Assembly (NCBI RefSeq): GCF_016801865.2
Contig: NC_068939.1
Location: 67,481,283 to 67,545,282, forward strand
From: Culex pipiens pallens
Lineage: Eukaryota > Arthropoda > Insecta > Diptera > Culicidae
Direction of reading: 5' to 3'
Length of the DNA: 64,000 nucleotides
A model generated the notes under the pieces. The model was not told the DNA's origin. It did not search any database and saw only the letters and a program-made list of their open reading frames with translations. This document shows, in pieces, positions 32,076 to 42,946 of this stretch; within the stretch, counting starts at the first letter, position 1, and each line of letters begins with the position of its first letter. Made by a program: the position numbers and the translations under genes.

Positions 32076-32180
32076 TTTGATATTCCGGGACCCTCGGGGA
32101 TGGGACATTGTATTTCTACGAATGCCCTGGACTCTATTTGCCGTGGTTATAGCGCCACAACTCGCTCTCTGTTAACAGTA
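32076..32180 (-). mobile_element. Unclassified repeat, 5' part of the copy at 30975-31255
   Basis: The minus strand reads GAGCGAGTTGTGGCGCTATA, then ACCACGGCAAATA, GTCCAGGG and CCCATCCC.GAGGGTCCCGGA, matching 42429-42515. Confidence 0.7.
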
Positions 32181-32207
32181 TTTCTACTTCCAGTCCAAGC
32201 TTACCAA

Positions 32208-32285
32208 GTCGTCATGGCCTAGTGGTTAGCATATTTTCTTACCAATCCACAGGACGGGGGATCGAACCCCCGAACTTGAAGGTGA
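32208..32285 (+). mobile_element. tRNA-like SINE head
   Basis: An A-box-like TGGCCTAGTGGTTAGC is followed at tRNA spacing by a T-arm GGGGGATCGAACCCCCG containing the B box. Acceptor-stem pairing is absent, so it is a tRNA-derived SINE head or tRNA pseudogene rather than a functional tRNA. Confidence 0.55.
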
Positions 32286-32324
32286 CTTTGGTTTTTCGTT
32301 CATATTCATTATTTCAAATTTCTG

Positions 32325-32438
32325 CACGGAGAAAAAAGAGTTTTTCAAAAGCGTACCCATGGGATTTGAATACTTTGTTCGAGGTTCCCATTTTCATGAA
32401 CGCTTGTTCACGATTTTGGGAACTCTTTTTTCTCCGTG
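32325..32438. mobile_element. 114-bp palindromic MITE (CACGGAGAAAAAAGAGTT ends)
   Basis: CACGGAGAAAAAAGAGTT at the left is mirrored by AACTCTTTTTTCTCCGTG at the right. The interior contains further partial inverse words (CCCATGGGA, TTCCCATTTTCATGAACG). It lies between two tRNA-like units facing each other. Confidence 0.65.
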
Positions 32439-32460
32439 TGTGTTCTTAACTTTCTCGTTG

Positions 32461-32535
32461 GGAGCAGATGGGCATCGAACCCAGAACCATTCGCTTACAA
32501 AGCGAACACCGTAACCAGTCAGCCACGGCCGCTCC
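32461..32535 (-). tRNA. tRNA-Thr(UGU)-like sequence, probable SINE or pseudogene
   Basis: The minus strand gives a 75-base sequence with a seven-pair acceptor stem (GGAGCGG with CTGCTCC, one G-T pair), a five-pair anticodon stem TTCGC/GCGAA with loop TTTGTAA (anticodon TGT), and a T arm TGGGTTCGATGCCCA. The D arm is irregular (GTGGCTGACTGGTTACGG). It could be a real tRNA-Thr, but the neighbouring SINE head and the D-arm deviation favour a tRNA-related repeat. Confidence 0.45.
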
Positions 32536-32539
32536 TACA

Positions 32540-34125
32540 CAGAACTCAAATTTGATGTTAAAAGCAAGAAAATAAAAAAAATCTTCGATGTTTATTTGTA
32601 AAATTGCTTAAACGCTCGAGTCGATTGAGGTCATTCCGATTTACCATAAGTAAAAAGTATCACGAAGTGCTTAAGACATGATCAATAATTTACTAAAAAA
32701 ATACGTAAATGACTAATTTGACATTTCCAGGTTTTTATGTTGAGTGGATAAATTATACAAAACAGAACCTTTTGATCTCAGAAAAATCTCAAAATATGGC
32801 CTTAAACTTGACAAAACCAGATCAACATTAGCAAAATTGCGGTTGTAAACACACTTTTAAAAGTGTTTTATAATTAGAGTATAACGATCAAACGATTTTA
32901 TTGATGATAGCCCACTTTTAGTCATTTATGTTTCCCGGATCTTCGATTTTAGGGAAACTGGCTGTAGAACTAAATACTTTTGCTAGATTTATTATTTCGC
33001 AGAAATCTTTAATTTTTAAATGGTCCTATAAACAAAATTTACAATGTTCCTTTTCTGGGTGATTTTCAAATCGAACCAAAAAAAATGTGTGACCATTAAA
33101 AATCCTTTACAAATGTTGGTTTCAGATCTGCTTCAAATGCATTAATGTCAAGTATTCTTTTTTTCGTAAGTCCACGACAATGTTCCACCTCCTTTCCAAT
33201 TGATAAACGCTAGATAATTTCCACAAGGAGTCCCCAGTTCAATAATATGACCAGCAATAATATAGATAAACTATGGCCAAGCCAGCAAAACCACAACACA
33301 GTGATTTTAAAAAAATCCACTTTCCTTCCCAGTAAGCGCATAAAATCCCAATTGGATTACAGACACACAAAAAATGTATGCGCATTTATATTGGCAACAT
33401 TAACTTATCCTCCTGTTTTTTCCTCAGACTTTTTTTTACTTTGCTTTGTTTGCAGTGAATGAATAAACGCCAACCCTCGTTCGAGCAATTTTGTCTCCCT
33501 TTGGTTTCGAATTCCCGGCCCATTCCCCAGTCATATTCCATCCCACTGTGGTATTGTTGTTGCTGATCATGTTTTTTTTTTGCGTTTCCCACTTTTGTTG
33601 TGCTCATCTGTCTGGGGTTTCCTCGCTCTGTGTGTGGGAGAACCCCAACCATTCACAAAGGGAGGGGAGCTCCCGTTGAAGCTGGGAAAAACAAAACTCA
33701 ACCCCTGCACAAAACCGCATTCGACAATAACCAGCAACCAACAACAACAACATCAGCAGCAGATGGGAGTACTTGAGAAGGGGGGAAGCCACCCAACTTG
33801 GGTCCACTCCCACGCACAAAATGAACAAAGGAAGAAGGAATGGGATTGAATTCAACGTTATAGAAATTTTTTATTCCCGGTCAGCATGAACAAGAACTTC
33901 AGTACAATTTTATCAAAATTTGGTTGTTTTGTTTATAACGGGTAATCTTATTTTTTTTTTGAATTTAACTCATGTTACTTTAACAAAAAATAAGCCAATT
34001 TATCTAAATTAGCATAAAATGTTGATAGTTTTTTTTATCAAATCAGGTTGTCGAGATTTACACGTAAAAAGAGTTTTACACGTTATTTTGGAGTTTAACA
34101 TTCCCATAATTTCATACAGAATAGA
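32540..34125. other. Intergenic sequence, AT-rich with a unique middle part
   Basis: 32540-33150 is AT-rich with nothing recognised. 33170-33850 appears unique and less AT-rich, with CAA/CAG-type runs (33720-33760) but no coding signal. 33860-34125 is AT-rich again. Confidence 0.4.
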
Positions 34126-34129
34126 GCCA

Positions 34130-34385
34130 AACGACATTGAACAAGCTTATTACATTTAGTGGCTAGCAAAAAATCATGTAATAAGTTGGAAGTGTAGAAA
34201 TATCATCAGGATGTAGTATAAACAGTCAGTTTTAAGAGAATCCATGCAAAATATGTCTCTTCTAACAATTTTTCATCAGAATTTGAAAATTAAAATGACT
34301 TGTTGTGCTTTGAATCCCGGACACTGATAAAAGCTGATTCAAAATCAGGACACTTTTGCTTCGAATTTCGGACACTCGATTTTGC
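34130..34385 (-). mobile_element. Fragment of the TCCGGA-rich element nested at 58139-59364
   Basis: The reverse complement reproduces 59095-59310 in order: TGTCCG.AATTCGAAGC, AAAGTGTCC, CAGCTTTTATCAGTGTCCGG, then the region containing ACTGACTGTT.ATACTACATC. It is an end fragment of the family. Confidence 0.65.
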
Positions 34386-35298
34386 TTAAAATCGATTTTG
34401 CGATTTCGAGCAAAATTAAAGGGGTCCAATATAGGAGAACGAAAAAACTATCTTTTCCAAAAGTTAACCCCTGTTAATTTAACTAACAAAAATGAAAAAA
34501 ACTGTGCATTTGGGCAATTTTTATTTCGATTTTTTATTCTACGAAAAACTAGACTTCTCTTGTTTTATGTGTTTCTATTTCTATTTATTTTCAGTATTTT
34601 AATTGCATTATCTTGTATTTGATTTGGTCTATTCAAATACCTCCTATCATTAAATTTTGAGTTTCTATTTTTTTCTTGTTTGACAGTCACTTTTTTAAAT
34701 TTTTTGACTGTTTTTCTCCTTTTTTTTCTTTAGAATGGCACCATTATCATTTAAATTGTTAAAAAATGCGTAGAGGCATAGTCTGGGACACTACAAATTT
34801 ACTGCATACTTATTTTTACTTGAAATATAGGATATGTTTGTTATATGACCTCTAAAAAATTATTGCTTTTAAAAATTGGCAAAGTCACATAAAACAAATT
34901 AAACTTCCAACCTTTTTTTTAAATTACTTCTTTCCAATACTTTTGAAATATCAAAAATTGGTTGAAAAGTTGTCTAGAGGCGGGGTTGGGTTGTAGAGGG
35001 TTTAACATACAGTAAAAGCTTGTTTAAATCAACTAAAATGCATATTTGTTAAATCATGCATATGGATATAACTGTTTTGTGTTAAATGTAGCAAAGTTTT
35101 TGAAATCGTAAGAACTAGTTATTGCTTTTTTTTATACTTAACTCAAACACCATAACTGATGTTTTAAATGATATTTTCTTATAATATAACACAAACTGAA
35201 CATTTTTGGATATCAAATTACATGTTTTTATAAGCAACAAATCTATTGTTTTGTATTGGCAAATTATTTAACTTAATGAAACGATTTGCATCATGCAA
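34386..35298. other. AT-rich intergenic sequence
   Basis: Nothing recognised: A/T homopolymers and no gene or element end. Confidence 0.5.
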
Positions 35299-35335
35299 CG
35301 AATTTGACTGTCGGCCACTATTGCTAGTGCCAACC
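35299..35335 (-). mobile_element. SINE 3' fragment
   Basis: The minus strand reads GTGGTTGGCACTAGCAATAG followed by TGGCCGACAG, the 3' portion of the SINE family at 57595-57835. Confidence 0.55.
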
Positions 35336-35438
35336 ACAAGTTACACAAAGAATTTTATAGCACTCGCCGTCTACACTTCTTCTAGAAAGTTTTACTCAAA
35401 ACGATAAAATTTACTCATCTTAGAGATTTCTTATACGT

Positions 35439-35609
35439 TTTGATCCGGGGAAAACCTTTGTAGAACATCGTTTCAGGTACAGGTTAACTTTTTGAGCATG
35501 TTTTGAAATTTTGCCGGAAAAAGTAAATTCCAAAAAACATCCTGTATTATTTCAGGATCATTTCATACCACTTTGCGATGTTCTACAAAGTTGTTCCCCG
35601 GATCAAAAC
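35439..35609. repeat. 171-bp inverted repeat (hairpin)
   Basis: TTTTGATCCGGGGAAAACCT at 35439 is mirrored by TTGTTCCCCGGATCAAAA ending at 35609, and the pairing continues inward through TTTGTAGAACATCG / CGATGTTCTACAAAG. Probably a MITE or its core; no target duplication was identified. Confidence 0.7.
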
Positions 35610-35833
35610 CTATAAGAATATGGAAATTTGACAGGGTTTTGGGAAATTTTCTGTAAGAAGATGTAAAAATTTACAATTCTATATAGTAAATTGATTAATA
35701 GTCCATACTGTAGAGTCCTAATTATTCTGTGTCTCGCTCCGTGAGCACTACTATTGTTCTGCGATGGCCTTCCACCCGTCCGCCCGCTAGCCATCGATTC
35801 ATCGCGTCTATCCGAACGACTCACAATTCTCGC

Positions 35834-35899
35834 TTACTTTTTCAAAAGGTCCTATGTACATAGTAAACCCATGGCTCATTGGTTGTTTTGAAAAAGTAA
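35834..35899. mobile_element. 66-bp micro-MITE, copy 1
   Basis: TTACTTTTTCAAAA and TTTTGAAAAAGTAA are perfect inverted ends around TCCTATGTACATAG and CTCATTGGTTG. The copy at 40578-40643 has exactly the same length. Confidence 0.68.
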
Positions 35900-36429
35900 T
35901 CTAGAATTATTCTCTCCGCTCTGGCCGGTGGCTTACTAACAATCATCCACCACGCGCTCTTCTGTCATAATCCACAATAATGCATGGGTTGCATACAAGG
36001 TGTGATGCAAGCGCGATATACGCATGCAAGTTTGACTTGTGTCGCATAGGACCCTACACATACTAACTTCAGATCAAAACTGGAGCAACTAAACCTTAAC
36101 CTAATAAGCTCAAAATTTCAATCTAGCTTTTGGGCTCAAATACTTTGAAATCCCGGATGATGCAAAAGAAATTGAATACCTTTGTCATTTTCATATCTCC
36201 GTGAACCGCGCTACCACACTATGCATCAAAACTTCAAATGTCAGTTAAATTTGATATAAAAATAACCCTATATTTTTGGAAATTTTCCTGCATAAAGTTA
36301 TTAATTGATGTAAAAAATGTAAGTATTGTTCAAAAGTGTTCAAATTTCATTGCTCTATAAAATGAGCTATGAAATCGACGCCGTTTCGAGAAAAACGCGT
36401 TTTAATGTTTGACCTTGAATAATCAAAAA

Positions 36430-36760
36430 CGAGAGCACGCAATGTAAACAATTACAAACACGTTTTGCTTGGTCGATCATTTTTGTGCATTGTCCCGAAG
36501 TTTGGTTGAATATGGTTGCTGTAGTCACAAGTTATAATTGAAAATGTTTACGGTAGTTGAGCTCGTTCATGTGTCAAACGCGTTCTGATTTGATATCCTT
36601 TTGACCAATTGTCACACTTACATTAATTGTCAGGCTGTTTCAAGATAGCACGACAAGATCGAAACTTCCTTCATATGGAAAGTGACAAAAATGCACGGAG
36701 CTCTTTTGGTTTTAATTGAATATCTCAGGATTTAAATTGTATTTTGGGGATCTGTGAAGG
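36430..36760 (+). repeat. Unnamed repeat family, copy 1
   Basis: Blocks CACGTTTTGCTTGG, TTTGGTTGAATATGGTTGCTG, GTGTCAAACGCGTTCTGA and TAGCACGACAAGATCGAAAC recur in the same order at 61135-61360 (+) and 62150-62395 (-). No ends are defined and no coding frame is seen. Confidence 0.6.
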
Positions 36761-36935
36761 TCAAAAAGTGAGGCATTGTGAGCTGCACAAAATGACGTTT
36801 TAAACTCAATTTGGCCCAAAATGCACGTACGACAAGTTAGCACGACAGCTACGAAATGGTGCATTAAAAAGTGATAACTTGTGTAAAATGCTCATCGGCT
36901 CTATTATGGTGTCCACTATTGGTTATAATACCCTA

Positions 36936-37245
36936 CAGTCCAAACTCGATTATCGGAAGGTCTAGGAAAAAATCACTTCGGGTTCAGATAATCGAATCAC
37001 GAAAAACATTCTTTTTTTCTTCTCTAATATTAAATTTGTCGAGTTTAAGTATGATCCCTTAAACTTAAACGGATTATGAAATCTTGAAAAATGGAGGGCA
37101 AAATAGTGTGATGAAAGAAAAGCTCGAATCCGATGTTAAAAGCAAGAAAATAAAAAAAAAAACGAAAAAGCATATTTTTGTTGATGATTCGATTATCTGA
37201 AGTCCAATACAAACCTTCGGGTAATCGAACTTCTGAAAATCGAGT
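36936..37245. mobile_element. Pogo-like MITE, copy 2
   Basis: Starts CAGTCCAAACTCGATTATCG and ends AACTTCTGAAAATCGAGT, with the same interior order as 28890-29266 (CACTTCGGG..AATCGAATCA, GTCGAGTTTAAGTATGA, CGATTATCTGAAGTCC). Ends are more diverged than in copy 1. Confidence 0.65.
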
Positions 37246-37269
37246 AAAGCAAAAGTTCTAATCAAGATT

Positions 37270-38780
37270 GTCCACACACGCAGGCTTTGCAATCAGCCCT
37301 GCATGGAATGTCCACACCGTAACAGTGCAGTGTTTTCCCTTCCCCTTTCTCGTCGCAATCAAAGCAATATGAGCAACAACAAAAGACAAAATAACTGACT
37401 GGCTTCAGTTTCCCAGTCAACTTGGATGCACATGGGGAGCGTGCCAGAGTGAGACAGCAATACTATGTACAGCTGTCTCATTCTTGCTCCCTCAAATGAG
37501 CTCACCCGAGCTGGCCGGACTGTTGCTGGCCCAAACGAATAAAGAAAGAACGCTCGGAGGAAACCCGTTTGCAATCAACTTTGCCCACCCACGCAAATGT
37601 GCCCCGGGGAGTGTTGCTACCGTCGTTGTTGTTGTTGTTGTTGCTGGAAATCTGTTGGATGGGGTGGAAATCCCCGGGAATGGGTCCAGGGTGGGGTTCT
37701 GAGAGGAAATCGGACGCCAGGAGCAGCGTCGCCAGTTGTGACGAGTTGCGAACAAGACTGTCTTAATTGAGAGATATGGGTTTAAGAAGGCCCTTGAGCG
37801 ATTTGAGAAGAAATTTTAAGTAAGAAGGCCCTTGAGCGATTTGAGAAGAAATTTAAAGTAATTTGCTATTTTTTCCTGGTTTTTTCCATAAATTTAAAAT
37901 TTAGTTCTTAGGATAAGTAGAAAGATGAATTGTAAATTTCAATATTTTTAACCATTTATCAAAAAGATAGGGTTTTCTAATAAAAATGATTAAAAAATAT
38001 ATTTTCAAAATAAACTCCTAAAAACTGGCAACCCCTGCGTGGTCATCCCACTGAGCTCTCAAACCTCCGCTAAAGCGCCACCCAACCGGAAACCCATTCC
38101 CTCAAAAATTTCTGTTTATGACAAGACTAATGATATTACCTTCCCTTCCGTGCTGGAGTGGCAGGGACCAGGGCCAGAGGCAGGAGCGTCGTTCGGTCGT
38201 TTGTTTTCGCCCCGAAACGACCCCCAACATCCAGGCTGACAGTTACGAGGGCCCGACACAAATACAGCCATAAAACGCACACCCACTCTCAGAGGAAGTG
38301 GGAAATTCTAGGCAAAAGTTTTGCCCTCACCCGGTCCGGGGGAGGAAAATGGAAAATCCCAAGGATTTTCGGTTCGCAAGTTTTTCGCATTCAGCTTTTT
38401 TTTGTGTGTTGTTTTTCGACCTGAATATAGGCTTCTCTTTTTCGGGGGGGGGGAAACTTGAGATCCCAGAAAGAGTCTGGACGGACGGTGTTTGGATGAT
38501 GGAGAGGGGAAGAGAGAGAGGCTAGGCGGAAAAGTTGAGAGCTTTTCGGGCAGAGCCTTTCCACTTGGGTTGAGATGAAATCCAAACAAAGGGATGGAAA
38601 GTTTTCCGAGGGTGAAATATAAATCGGGTGATTATATTTAAATTATTCATTTGTTTGGCGCTAGTTTCCGTACAAATGGGGCAAATATTTTGCCAGTTTG
38701 GCAACCATGTGTGTTTTGATTCAATCTTAAATTTTGGATTCATTGGCAAATAGCTTTTCCTTAATACAGTTTTGAATCTT
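37270..38780. other. Unique, GC-richer intergenic block
   Basis: About 1.5 kb with balanced composition, a (GTT)n run near 37625-37645, GA-rich stretches (38500-38525) and no convincing exon. It contrasts with the repeats on both sides. It could hold regulatory DNA or an unrecognised non-coding exon; nothing more specific can be supported. Confidence 0.25.
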
Positions 38781-38924
38781 GGCGTAGCCGCGATAATTTA
38801 TTTATTTTATTTTTTTATTTATGCTTGATTTTATTATACCAAACTACCGAAGAATCTGAATTGACCTCTGGAAAAGGAAAGTTATACAAGATCACTTGAA
38901 AGCATCCAAAGGATGCACACTAAG

Positions 38925-39268
38925 CGTACGCGTGGTTGGTGAGAGGCCAGTTGGAGTGGGTTCGATCCCAGACGGTTCCGGTGGCATTTTTCGAGACGAG
39001 ATTTGTCTGACCACGCCTTCCGTCGGATGGGGAAGTAAATGTTTGTTTACTCCAGTTCAACTCCCCGGGTCCTGCCTCGGTGAAGTCGCTGGTAGGCAGT
39101 TGGACTCACAATCCAAAGGTCGTCAGTTCGAATCCCGGGGTGGATGGAAGCTAAGGTGTAAAAAGAGGTTTGCAATTGCCTCAACAATTAAGCCTTCGGA
39201 CTGCTAGTCGGAATCTAGCAATCGAGAACGTCAAGGCTATTTTGTAGAGCGAATAAATTGTTTTTTTA
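38925..39268 (+). mobile_element. Twin-type dimeric tRNA-derived SINE (plus strand)
   Basis: The first unit has GGTTGGTGAGAGGCCAGTTGG and B box GGGTTCGATCCCAGACGGTT. A linker contains TTTTTCGAGACGAGATTTGT. The second unit is a fuller tRNA-like domain with GGTAGGCAGTTGGACTCACA and GTTCGAATCCCGGGGTGGAT. The end is AT-rich after GTAGAGCGAATAAATTG. It corresponds throughout to the antisense copy at 14205-14577. The 5' boundary is approximate. Confidence 0.82.
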
Positions 39269-40577
39269 TTCACACTAGGTTGATCCAAATCCGGGCTCCT
39301 GAAATCAAAGATTGAACTAATATTATGCTAAATTCCAAATCGCTTGAAGTTTGTATGGGAAAAATCGTCAAAATGTATGGAAACAGCTATTGTTTTACTT
39401 TTTTACCTGTGAAGGGCGGAATATTTATCCAATGCTTACCATTTCTCAGATGTAGAACCTTCATTAAATTTGGAAAAAAAATCCCGAACGCACCATATTT
39501 GTAGGATTTTTTCCCGCGTAGTTAATAACGCCCAAAATTGACCATTTTTGCGCGGCCAGCTGAAATGGAGGTGGTAGAAAAACCCGGTTAGAGCTACTTT
39601 TAAAATTAGAACTCGAAAAAAAGTGTGCTTTTCACAAAATACGTTACCATATCAGCTTGTTGCTTTTACACATAGGACACTTATGCGAAAATGGGCAGTA
39701 TAGTCTAGCTTGCTCTTGATAAAACTTTCAGTAAAAGTTTTTGTAAATTAAAGCAAACTATTTAATTTGAATTCAAGAAAGAAAAACAAAAAAGGCAAAA
39801 AAAAACAAAACGACTCACACATAAAGCACGTATCATAATAAGGAATCAAATATGAAAAGACTGTTTGTTAATTATTTTTGTTTTAAAAGCGTTAAATCAC
39901 ATTTGTAATTTTTAAATTACTATTGACCCATTAGGGTGTAATATCATAATCAATTTTCCAGAACAGCATTTTTTCAGTTCCTTGTGGGGTCCTAAACAAC
40001 TCCCCAAAGTTTAGGAACGATTGGTTTGGTCCTCACTTTGCGCAAATCGATTTAATTTTCTATGGGAATTTGTATGGAAAACCCCATTTTTTGAATTTTT
40101 ATTTTTATAAAATTCACGTTTCACGGTGAACTAAAACCGGATTCATATTCAAATGCTCTGGAAGGTGCTCTTCAACTTTCTCCAAGAGAGTATGTTGCTA
40201 GCATGTCCCAAAAAAAAGATAAGATCTTATTAATTGGTGATAATCTACAATGCAATCTAAACAAGAACGACAGTTTTTAAATAGCTTAAATGTAATTAAA
40301 ATAAGTTTATTTTGTTCTTTGCTGTGCTTTGGATTTCAAATACACTGTAATGTGATTCAAATTAAGTAAGGCTTATATAAATATATCTTTTTTATAAGAC
40401 ATGACCAGAAAAGCATGACAGATTTCTTTGAAAATATCTTAAAAAAACAAGAGGCGACAACAAACAAAATGACACCAGTCAATGTATAATTTTAGTTTAG
40501 TTTTGAATTCCATATTTTATATAATAAAAGTTTATGCAAAAAGAGCATGACTCGTACATTAATCGTATAGATATCGA
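39269..40577. other. AT-rich intergenic sequence with one MITE end
   Basis: At 39667-39704 ACACTTATGCGAAAATGGGC followed by AGTATA is the right end of the 19680-19934 MITE family. The rest shows no gene or bounded element. Confidence 0.5.
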
Positions 40578-40643
40578 TTACTTTTTCAAAATGTCCTATG
40601 TACATAGGAAACTCTTGGCGCATTGGTTGTTTTGAAAAAGAAA
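40578..40643. mobile_element. 66-bp micro-MITE, copy 2
   Basis: Same structure and length as 35834-35899: TTACTTTTTCAAAA, TGTCCTATGTACATAGGAAA, then CGCATTGGTTG and TTTTGAAAAAGAAA. The right end has one change. Confidence 0.68.
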
Positions 40644-40799
40644 TCAAGAAATACGACAAGTGCTGAAAAAAAATACAAGTTTAACAACATTTTTTGCAAT
40701 CCCGAATAAACGCCATTTGAATAGAATTTTTGCAAACAATTATGTGTTAAAAAAATTCACCGCTCAAATAAAAAAATTAAAAAATACAAAATTTACTTA

Positions 40800-41548
40800 T
40801 TGATACTAGTTCTGAAAAAATTAACTAATCGTTTTGCAAGCGTGACTCACAGACAGAATATCCTAATTGGTTGTCCGTTTTCTCGTTTTGGTATGCTTAG
40901 ATCAGTTCTACTCTTACATAAATTTATTGTCAATCAGTTCCCTCCATACATCACCTCAAAAATAACTCCTATGAGAAGCCGAAGAGGAAGAAAATTCATC
41001 TTGCCAAGATTCAGATCATCTCACTATGCCAATTCTTTTTTGTCAGAGGTATTGCAGAATGGAATCAACTGCCGCCTAATCTACAATTGTTAAATTCGGA
41101 CAAAAGCAAAGGCCAGCAGAGCCAACCAAGACCCCTACACAATCCCCCTTCCCTTCCCACGCCTTGTCTTTAACATCAATCCCTTCCCTACTAACCCCGA
41201 GTAGGCCGCGGGTAATCGGCTCCCTCCCACTAACATTTACACACAAGATCCTCTGTTATTATTAATTCAAATGTAATTACAAAAGCCGACTCGGTCCTAA
41301 CCAGGTCCCAGTACCAAAAAGGACCTAATAAAAATAATTTTATGAAATTTTTTTTTTTTTGTTAGATTCGAGTATAGGATTTTTTTTTAATAATGGTTAG
41401 TTTTTAGATTAATTCAGTTTGATCGTCTAGTTCTTTCTTTCGTTGTTTACCAATTGTTTCCCAGCGCATTTCATTCTACGTCACGACGTGAACAGATAAG
41501 ATGTATGTCTTAAGTTCGGAATAAATATAAACAAACAAACAAACAAAC
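40800..41548 (+). pseudogene. 5'-truncated non-LTR retrotransposon (LINE) 3' end
   Basis: A frame from about 40860 encodes MLRSVLLLHKFIVNQFPPYI and RRGRKFILPRFRSSHYANSF. After a frameshift near 41040 it continues FVRGIAEWNQLPPNLQLLN. This is the conserved RGRK..PRFR...NSFFVRG..WN.LP pattern found at the C-terminus of reverse-transcriptase proteins of Jockey/CR1-type LINEs. A GC-richer 3'UTR follows, and the copy ends in AAATATAAACAAACAAACAA repeats, a simple-sequence tail. Most of ORF2 is missing, as expected from 5' truncation. Confidence 0.72.
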
Positions 41549-41879
41549 TTTCACAAAAAAACTTTTGCAAAAAAAACATATTTTACAAATTATCTTTAAG
41601 TTACTACCAACTAAAATAAAACAGGAATACAGTCATAATATGTAAGAAGATTTTAAAGTAATAAATTTGGAAATCGGTGTTCTGTTGAAATGTTTTGTTT
41701 TGTTCCTGTTTAAACCAAAATCTTTCAAAACATCGTGCATAAAATGGCTAAATAGCTGATGAATGCTGATATCTGCCGAATATAAATTATAATGCTTTAT
41801 AATTATCATCAATTATGAGGTATTCAACTGTTCATCTATTTTGCCACAACCAAATCTGAATTTCCAGACCATTTATTTT

Positions 41880-41995
41880 TAATTTCAGGAATTCCCGGGA
41901 CAAATTATAAAAAAAATCCCGGGATTCGGGAATTCCCGGTTTTGGAAAAAAACCGGAAATTTTGTCTCGGGAATTCCCGGGATGGACGCACTAGT
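41880..41995 (-). mobile_element. GAATTCCCGGGA-rich repeat end
   Basis: The minus strand starts AGTGCGTCCATCCCGGGAAT and holds several overlapping palindromes (GGGAATTCCC, CCCGGG, and a paired CCGGTTTT/AAAACCGG). A related shorter end is at 27966-28040. The rest of the element is not delimited. Confidence 0.45.
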
Positions 41996-42428
41996 ATTGA
42001 GGTACTTCGTTGTGGATGAAACTTTTAGCGTTTGTATGAACACATGCCAAATTTGAGCCTTCTACGACAAAGGGAAGTTAGGGGAAACGGGCATTGAATT
42101 TTAAGGTTCAAAAAACATTAAACATCTTAAAATTGCTCCCATTTGTAAAAAAAACTTGATGAAATCCGTTTAGCTAAGTTTGCATTTACTTCCAAGTATG
42201 TTATAAAGATCCAGGGTTGGTTTGACTTTTCCTCATATCTTTTGCAAATTACTGTTAAAATAAATATTTTTAAAACCCCAGTATCTTTTTGTAACAGCTT
42301 CCTACACCCTTACTTCCTGAGGTCAAAGGTTAGGGATTTTCGTGGCCTGTAAATCTACAGTATTTCCTTTTTGTCCAATTGTAGTTTTTTATCATAGTTT
42401 TACAATTTTTTTTAATTTTTTTTTATGA

Positions 42429-42790
42429 GCGAGTTGTGGCGCTATAACCACGGCAAATAGTGTCCAGGGTATCCGTGGAAATACAATGTCCCATCCCAGA
42501 GGGTCCCGGAGTACCAAACCTTCTTAGCATGGTGCTCCCAACGAATACAACTGAATCTCGGAGCGTATGGTGGTGTGTCCCCACGCTTCTTCCTCCCCTG
42601 TCGATTCAGAATTGTGTTGTTGTTCGAACACTCTGTGCTCAAACTCAACCCAATTACGAGTCATCTCTGCGATACGGCTTTACGCAGTAGGCCTGGCCGC
42701 TTTAACGCTTGTGATGTTTCAATGCATTCCAATGCAATGGCGCACTACAAATGTTAATAAATGACAAGAAGAGTGCTAGGCGTCATCTAA
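42429..42790 (+). mobile_element. Unclassified repeat (continuous copy)
   Basis: Starts GAGCGAGTTGTGGCGCTATA and ends GTTAATAAATGACAAGAAGA then GTGCTAGGCGTCATCTAACC. It matches the split minus-strand copy at 30975-32180 over its whole length. A short piece (TGAATCTACAGGGGAGGAAG) is at 52723-52757. No open frame or tRNA-like box is seen; the class may be a LINE 3'UTR. Confidence 0.65.
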
Positions 42791-42946
42791 CCTAAGGCAC
42801 TCTCTGCGCTAGGGTCTGATTAGATTAGGTTAGATAGTTTTACTATTTTTTTTATCATAGTTTTACTATTTTTTGTATAACAATCATTCAACGCCGTTAA
42901 CTTTTACCCTCTTATTCACCCAGACGATATTTTTTTGGGAAATTAA

